Part shown: positions 6,086 through 9,594 of the stretch, in pieces
How the letters are laid out: each line of letters starts with the position of its first letter
Position numbering within the stretch: the stretch's first letter is position 1
Assembly: GCA_011682715.1 (NCBI GenBank)
Contig: JAACEC010000028.1
Coordinates: forward strand, 1-9,594
DNA: 9,594 bases
Direction: 5' to 3'
From: Pseudomonadota bacterium
GTDB taxonomy: Bacteria > Hydrothermota > 32-111 > QNBC01
Position numbers and translations under genes: made by a program
The notes under the pieces: model-generated
What the model was told of the DNA's origin: nothing
Databases searched by the model: none
Seen by the model: the letters and a program-made list of their open reading frames with translations, nothing else

Positions 6086-7294
6086 ATGATAACGATTCTT
6101 ATAATCGATTCAATCCTACTCTTTTTTACCGCATTCTTTAACGTGGTGGAAATCTCCTTTCTCTCCACAAAGAAGGTACACTATTCAAGATATTCCGCCG
6201 GATTAAGAAAACGAATCTACAGATTCTATGAAAAACCATCCGTTTTGCTTTCAATTGTTCTTATCGGCGTAAATATAACGGTAATTTTCATATCATCCAT
6301 TACAAACAGGTATATTCTGAGCAATTATAATGAAATAACATCCACACTTCTCATTACATCCGTGATTCTGATTTTCGGTGAAATCATTCCGAAATTGTGG
6401 GCAATTAAAGCGGCAAAGAGGATCTTCCCAAAATTTGTCATTGCCCTTTCAGTATTTGAAAAATTGTTTTATCCTATCATTAAATTCCTCGATTTCATAA
6501 GCAATCTATTCTACGGGTTTAAGATATTCAAGAAGAAAGAGCGTATAACAAAAGAACAGATGCACGATTTGATTTCGATTATCGAACAGGACGGTGTTAT
6601 TTCATCAAACGAAAGGAACATTTTACAAAAGATGCTAAATCTCGAAAATATCACCGTTTCCGATATATTAATTCCCCGTATACATATTGTGGGTGTGAAC
6701 TATCACGCATCCTATAAAGAAATTAAAGAATTGTTTAGGAGCAGTGGGCTTTCACGTATAATTGTTTACAAAAATAGTGTTGATCACATACTGGGATACA
6801 TTCACATAATCGATTTTATAACACAGGAGCGTTTCGATCTGAAAGAAATCACCAAGGATATTCTATTTATCCCACCTACAAAACATATCGACCACCTGTT
6901 CTACGAGATGAAAGATTTCGGGATAAGCATCGCAACGGTAATAGACGAGTTCGGAGAAACAGAAGGAGTAATAACAGTAGAGGATATTCTCGAAGAGATG
7001 TTCGGGGAAATTGAAGACGAATTCTCAAAAGATGAAGAGCAAATCGTAAAAACAGACGAAAATGTATTCAGAGTGCGTCCTTCCTGCGAGACAGAGGATT
7101 TCAATTCATTCTTTCACACTAAGATCCCCACATCCGAAGATTATGAAACCATAGGCGGATTTCTTATGTTTAAGATGGAAATGATCCCGCCGAAAGGAGC
7201 CTTCGTTCAAGTAAACAATGTGAAGATAACCGTTGAATCCCGTAATGACAGGCAGATAAAATCTTTAAGAGTTGAAATGATTCGGGCAAAATAG
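6086..7294 (+). CDS. CNNM/CorC-family membrane protein with CBS pair (second, tandem copy)
   Basis: A paralogue of the preceding gene, with 402 residues from ATG 6086. The DUF21 domain (about 1-145) holds GEIIPKLWA from residue 98. The CBS pair (about 185-315) includes VSDILIPR and DEFGETEGVITVEDILEEMFGEI from 287. A CorC_HlyC domain fills about 325-402. A TTG at 6080 would add two residues and overlap the upstream stop by 4 nt. I prefer ATG 6086 because AAGGA (6071-6075) is better spaced for it. The two copies share every domain but differ widely in sequence, so the duplication is old, perhaps allowing a hetero-oligomer or different ion or ligand preference. Function is inferred from family: Mg2+ or other divalent cation homeostasis at the inner membrane. 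It lies 2 nt after copy one and 1 nt before recO. Confidence 0.9.
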   Translation: MITILIIDSILLFFTAFFNVVEISFLSTKKVHYSRYSAGLRKRIYRFYEKPSVLLSIVLIGVNITVIFISSITNRYILSNYNEITSTLLITSVILIFGEIIPKLWAIKAAKRIFPKFVIALSVFEKLFYPIIKFLDFISNLFYGFKIFKKKERITKEQMHDLISIIEQDGVISSNERNILQKMLNLENITVSDILIPRIHIVGVNYHASYKEIKELFRSSGLSRIIVYKNSVDHILGYIHIIDFITQERFDLKEITKDILFIPPTKHIDHLFYEMKDFGISIATVIDEFGETEGVITVEDILEEMFGEIEDEFSKDEEQIVKTDENVFRVRPSCETEDFNSFFHTKIPTSEDYETIGGFLMFKMEMIPPKGAFVQVNNVKITVESRNDRQIKSLRVEMIRAK

Positions 7295-7295
7295 C

Positions 7296-8036
7296 ATGCC
7301 GCAGATAAAAACCGAAGGATATACCTTCAAAGCCATAAATTACAATGAAACGAGTCAAATAATTCGCCTTTTCTCAAGTGATTTCGGAATTATATCAATA
7401 TTGGTCAGAGGTGCTTTGAAATCAAATAAATCAAATGAAAATTTTGATATCTTCTCAAAAACCTCTTTTGTTCTTTACGAACCCCATTCGGGAGAGATTT
7501 ACAAGTACAAAGAATCGACTCTGCTTCAATCCGGTATCGATTTTTCAAAAAACATCAAAACATTTTACAGGATTTCCCTTATGTTTAAAATACTATCCGG
7601 AATTTTACCGGAGAGAATACCCGCCCCCGAAATATATGCCTTACTCGACAAATCGCTGTCAAAGATTCGTAAATATGTTACTGATGATTCAAATAAACTC
7701 TACGTTCTCTACTTCTTATTTAATCTTCTTGTCATTGAAGGATACGAACTCAACTATGATTCCTGCGGCAAATGTAAAAAAAAATTCAGCAAAATAGCAT
7801 TTTATGCTCCTAAGGAATCGGTATTATTATGTGAATCCTGTAATTCTTATGTTGACAATATAAAATTGAACGCGGAATCTGTCAAATTGATAAAGTATAT
7901 TACAAAGGGAGTTTTCGGCAATTTAAACAAAACCGCTTTTATAAAAAACGAAAATGTGGTCTGGAAGGTTCTTTCTTCGAGCTACTCTACGAATTTCGAC
8001 CTCGATATCGATAAATTCGGTGAATTTGTAAAATAA
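7296..8036 (+). CDS. recO: DNA repair protein RecO
   Basis: The 246-residue protein has the RecO layout: an N-terminal OB-fold (about 1-80, with EGYTFKAINYNETSQIIRLFSSDFG resembling the family's start), then a helical domain carrying a four-Cys zinc site, CGKC (157-160) and CESC (179-182). RecO works with RecR (and RecF) to load RecA onto SSB-coated single-stranded DNA in gap repair and recombination. Some RecO proteins have lost the zinc cysteines; here all four are kept. It follows the second CNNM gene by 1 nt with no obvious Shine-Dalgarno, so it is the last member of the operon. A run of nine A (7776-7784) encodes Lys residues just after the CGKC motif and could cause slippage or sequencing error, but the frame reads through intact. 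Confidence 0.9.
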   Translation: MPQIKTEGYTFKAINYNETSQIIRLFSSDFGIISILVRGALKSNKSNENFDIFSKTSFVLYEPHSGEIYKYKESTLLQSGIDFSKNIKTFYRISLMFKILSGILPERIPAPEIYALLDKSLSKIRKYVTDDSNKLYVLYFLFNLLVIEGYELNYDSCGKCKKKFSKIAFYAPKESVLLCESCNSYVDNIKLNAESVKLIKYITKGVFGNLNKTAFIKNENVVWKVLSSSYSTNFDLDIDKFGEFVK

Positions 8037-8039
8037 AAA

Positions 8040-8062
8040 AAGGGGAAGTGAAACTTCCCCTT
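8040..8062. terminator. Bidirectional terminator hairpin between recO and rnfB
   Basis: AAGGGGAAGT (8040-8049) pairs perfectly with ACTTCCCCTT (8053-8062) around a 3-nt loop, a 10-bp stem. Seven A (8035-8041) on the left give a U-tract for minus-strand transcripts, so it is a canonical rho-independent terminator for the Rnf operon. For recO, only TTAATCCG follows, so it is weaker in that direction. A second small inverted repeat, CTTAAT-CCGT-ATTAAG (8060-8075), overlaps its right edge. Confidence 0.8.
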
Positions 8063-8082
8063 AATCCGTATTAAGCATTTCG

Positions 8083-8907
8083 CTATTCTTCCTTCGGTAG
8101 AACGGCTACCTTGCCTTCAACTTTAATTATAGCCTTTGTGGGGCAAACTTCTATACACACGCCACAATTATCACAATTGGTATAATCGATAACAGCGAGT
8201 TTATTATCCATGTGAATGGTATGCTGCGGGCATTTCTTTTCACAAAGCGTACACCCTATGCATCCCACCGTGCAGTACTTCTTCACCGCAGGACCAAAAT
8301 CGTGTGATGAACAAGATATAACAGTGGTTCTTGATACGGGGACAAGTTCCAGTATCCCGCGAGGGCAGGCTTTGACACATTCTCCGCAACCTGTACATTT
8401 ATCGATGTCCGTAACGGGAAGTCCGTTTTCTCCAATATGCAATGCATCAAAGGGGCAAGCAGCTACACAATCACCAAGGCCGAGACAACCGTACGGGCAT
8501 GCTTTATCACCGAGAGCAATCAGATTAGCGGAAGCGCATGTTTCCACTCCCCTGTACTTCGCCTTTTTCTTTGCAACTGCTGCGGTTCCCTGACAGTGAA
8601 GACGTGCCACCTTCCTCTCCGTAGTATTGACCTTAATTCCAAGGATTTTACCTACGGCTTCAGCTACGGAAGCTCCTCCGGAAACACAACCGTTGGCAGG
8701 TGCTTTACCTCCGGCAACCGCTTCGGCAAAAGCATCACATCCGGCAAACCCGCATGCTCCACAATCCGCACCGGGGAGAACCGCTCTTATTTTCTCAACG
8801 AGAGGATTTTTTTCAACACTCAATTTTTTATTCGCAATGGCAAGAACAAGACCCACAACGAATCCTATGCTTCCCAATACAGTCATTCCTAATAATAATC
8901 CGTTCAT
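8083..8907 (-). CDS. rnfB: Rnf complex subunit B, long multi-cluster ferredoxin-like form
   Basis: Residues about 4-25 are the N-terminal membrane anchor. A four-Cys Fe-S domain follows, with Cys49, 52, 57 and 74 in DCGACGFAGCDAF...NGC. Then come four ferredoxin-type motifs: Cys137/141/147/151 (CPYGCLGLGDCVAACP), 171/174/177/181, 216/219/222/226 and 245/248/251/255. At 274 residues it is much longer than E. coli RsxB (two ferredoxin motifs) and resembles the multi-cluster RnfB of clostridia, acetogens and Thermotoga. RnfB is thought to accept electrons from reduced ferredoxin and pass them into the complex, which reduces NAD+ while exporting Na+ or H+. Additional Cys (105, 124, 199, 212) may bind further metal or be structural. 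It is last in the operon, 14 nt after rnfA, with a GTGAGGT-type Shine-Dalgarno before the ATG. It ends just before the terminator hairpin. Confidence 0.95.
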   Translation of the reverse strand: MNGLLLGMTVLGSIGFVVGLVLAIANKKLSVEKNPLVEKIRAVLPGADCGACGFAGCDAFAEAVAGGKAPANGCVSGGASVAEAVGKILGIKVNTTERKVARLHCQGTAAVAKKKAKYRGVETCASANLIALGDKACPYGCLGLGDCVAACPFDALHIGENGLPVTDIDKCTGCGECVKACPRGILELVPVSRTTVISCSSHDFGPAVKKYCTVGCIGCTLCEKKCPQHTIHMDNKLAVIDYTNCDNCGVCIEVCPTKAIIKVEGKVAVLPKEE

Positions 8908-8921
8908 ACTCTACCTCACAA

Positions 8922-9506
8922 TTAGATACCGAAAAGTCCGGAAAATCCCAAAAATGCCAATGACATAAGTCCAGCCGTTACAAAAACAAGGGGATAACCC
9001 TTCATATACTTCGGTACGGGAATCGTTTCCATTCTTTCTCTGAGACTTGCTATTAGCACTATCGCCAGCATATATCCGAGTCCTACACCCACAGCATAAA
9101 CCGTAGCCTGCACAAAATCGTATTTGAAATCGACGGTTAGAAATGTAACTGCAAGAATAGCACAGTTCGTCGTTATAAGCGGCAGGAAAATTCCCATGGC
9201 TTTGTATAAATTTTTGATATATTTTTTCAAAAACATCTCTACAAATTGAACTGTTCCCGCAATCGTAAGAATAAACGTTGCCGTTCTCAGATATACGATA
9301 TTGTATTTTAAAAGAATCGTGTTATAGATAAGTAGTGTTACCCATGTTGCAATTGTCATCACGAAAATGACTGCAAAGCTCATACCTACGGAGACGGATA
9401 TTTTTTTAGATACGCCAAAGAAGGAACACAAACCGAGAAAGCGCATCAAAATGATGTTATTTACTAAGAATGCTCCGAGGAAGATCATCAGTAGATTACT
9501 ATGCAT
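8922..9506 (-). CDS. rnfA: Rnf complex integral membrane subunit A
   Basis: The 194-residue, six-helix-type membrane protein aligns over its full length with E. coli RsxA (193 residues). Shared signatures are NNIILMRFLGLC, FGVSKK, LRTATFILTIAGTVQFVEM, GIFLPLITTNCAIL and GLMSLAFLGFSGL. Cys27 (LGLC) and Cys115 (TTNC) are the conserved intramembrane cysteines which, with those of RnfE, hold a [2Fe-2S] cluster in the related Nqr/Rnf complexes. The protein helps move electrons across the membrane, coupled to ion pumping. ATG 9506 is preceded by a strong AGGAGGGA (9509-9516, minus strand) that lies within the end of rnfE, and the two genes overlap by 8 nt. The order E-A-B matches rnfCDGEAB operons. 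Confidence 0.96.
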   Translation of the reverse strand: MHSNLLMIFLGAFLVNNIILMRFLGLCSFFGVSKKISVSVGMSFAVIFVMTIATWVTLLIYNTILLKYNIVYLRTATFILTIAGTVQFVEMFLKKYIKNLYKAMGIFLPLITTNCAILAVTFLTVDFKYDFVQATVYAVGVGLGYMLAIVLIASLRERMETIPVPKYMKGYPLVFVTAGLMSLAFLGFSGLFGI

Positions 9507-9594
9507 GTTCCCTCCTATTTTTGTATATATTCATAAGAACCATTAAAAACGCGATTACGAGAAAACCTCCCGGGGGCAAGACGAAGAAAAGAAC
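9499..9594 (-). CDS. rnfE: Rnf complex subunit E, C-terminal end only (cut by window edge)
   Basis: Only the last 31 codons are inside the window. They begin VLFFVLPPGGFLVIAF and end at a TAG (9501-9499). E. coli RsxE ends with a similar FLLAMLPPGAFIGLGL segment followed by a charged tail, so the identity rests on this LPPG-x-F motif plus its position directly upstream of rnfA. The stop overlaps the rnfA start by 8 nt. RnfE is the membrane partner of RnfA; the rest of the gene, and presumably rnfG, D and C, lie beyond the window edge. Confidence 0.82.
   Translation of the reverse strand, partial: VLFFVLPPGGFLVIAFLMVLMNIYKNRREHA
9509..9516 (-). promoter_or_regulatory. Shine-Dalgarno of rnfA inside the rnfE 3' end
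   Basis: AGGAGGGA on the minus strand, two bases before the rnfA ATG at 9506 (core AGGAGG five bases before). It is coding sequence for the Arg-Arg-Glu near the end of RnfE as well, so the site serves both genes and supports the chosen rnfA start. Confidence 0.7.

Noticed and set aside
6080..7294. TTG at 6080 as start of the second CNNM gene
   Set aside because: Possible, as it gives a 4-nt overlap, but ATG 6086 has better spacing from AAGGA and only two residues differ.
7435..7797. 120-codon plus-strand frame within recO
   Set aside because: It lies wholly inside recO in another frame, has low-complexity composition and no family pattern, and recO is clearly the real gene.
8216..8968. Several plus-strand open frames of 87-151 codons opposite rnfB
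   Set aside because: They are antisense shadows of the Cys/Gly/Ala-rich rnfB gene, with no ribosome binding site and no recognisable protein pattern, while rnfB has full family conservation.

Overview
The window is AT-rich bacterial chromosome. It most likely comes from a Gram-negative (diderm) lineage: the first gene is a lipoprotein with Gly after the lipobox Cys, next to a secreted LysM protein, and there is an Rnf complex. The gene content (PhoH, a 7TM-HD c-di-AMP phosphodiesterase, YbeY, CNNM/CorC proteins, RecO, and Rnf in the E-A-B order) suits an anaerobic or fermentative lineage, perhaps an uncultured candidate phylum. No rRNA, tRNA or other direct taxonomic marker is present, so this placement is inference.

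Layout. (1) Positions 1-534 hold no intact gene. On the minus strand about 115-243 looks like a decayed, internally deleted remnant of a REP-associated (IS200-like) transposase. It is followed by a TTGACAT tandem repeat and a GC-rich REP-like end. The 3' part of this stretch (about 360-534) is a promoter region with a well-formed sigma-70 promoter (TTGACA-N17-TAGAAT) and three AATTTGAT sites of alternating orientation exactly 26 bp apart. (2) 535-1259 is a two-gene unit with strong Shine-Dalgarno sites: a small coiled-coil lipoprotein and a secreted coiled-coil/LysM protein, plausibly an outer-membrane-to-peptidoglycan link. A weak terminator-like hairpin follows. (3) 1307-8036 is a very tight six-gene plus-strand operon: phoH, pgpH-type 7TM-HD protein, ybeY, two tandem CNNM/CorC-family membrane proteins and recO. 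Genes overlap or are separated by 1-2 nt, and most lack a Shine-Dalgarno. (4) A hairpin with an A-tract sits in the 46-nt convergent gap. (5) 8083-9594, minus strand, is the 3' end of an Rnf operon: rnfE (C-terminal end only), rnfA and a long multi-cluster rnfB, matching the rnfCDGEAB order.

How they fit together. The central operon combines the phoH-ybeY-corC order of Proteobacteria with the phoH-pgpH-ybeY...recO association of Firmicutes. It joins RNA/ribosome maturation (YbeY, PhoH), second-messenger turnover (c-di-AMP hydrolysis), ion homeostasis (CNNM) and DNA repair (RecO). The Rnf genes encode the ferredoxin:NAD+ oxidoreductase that pumps ions at the inner membrane. I see no clearly new defence or mobile system. 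The most interesting points are the matched lipoprotein/LysM pair, the regularly spaced promoter sites, the c-di-AMP hydrolase next to two CBS-domain proteins, and the transposase remnant.
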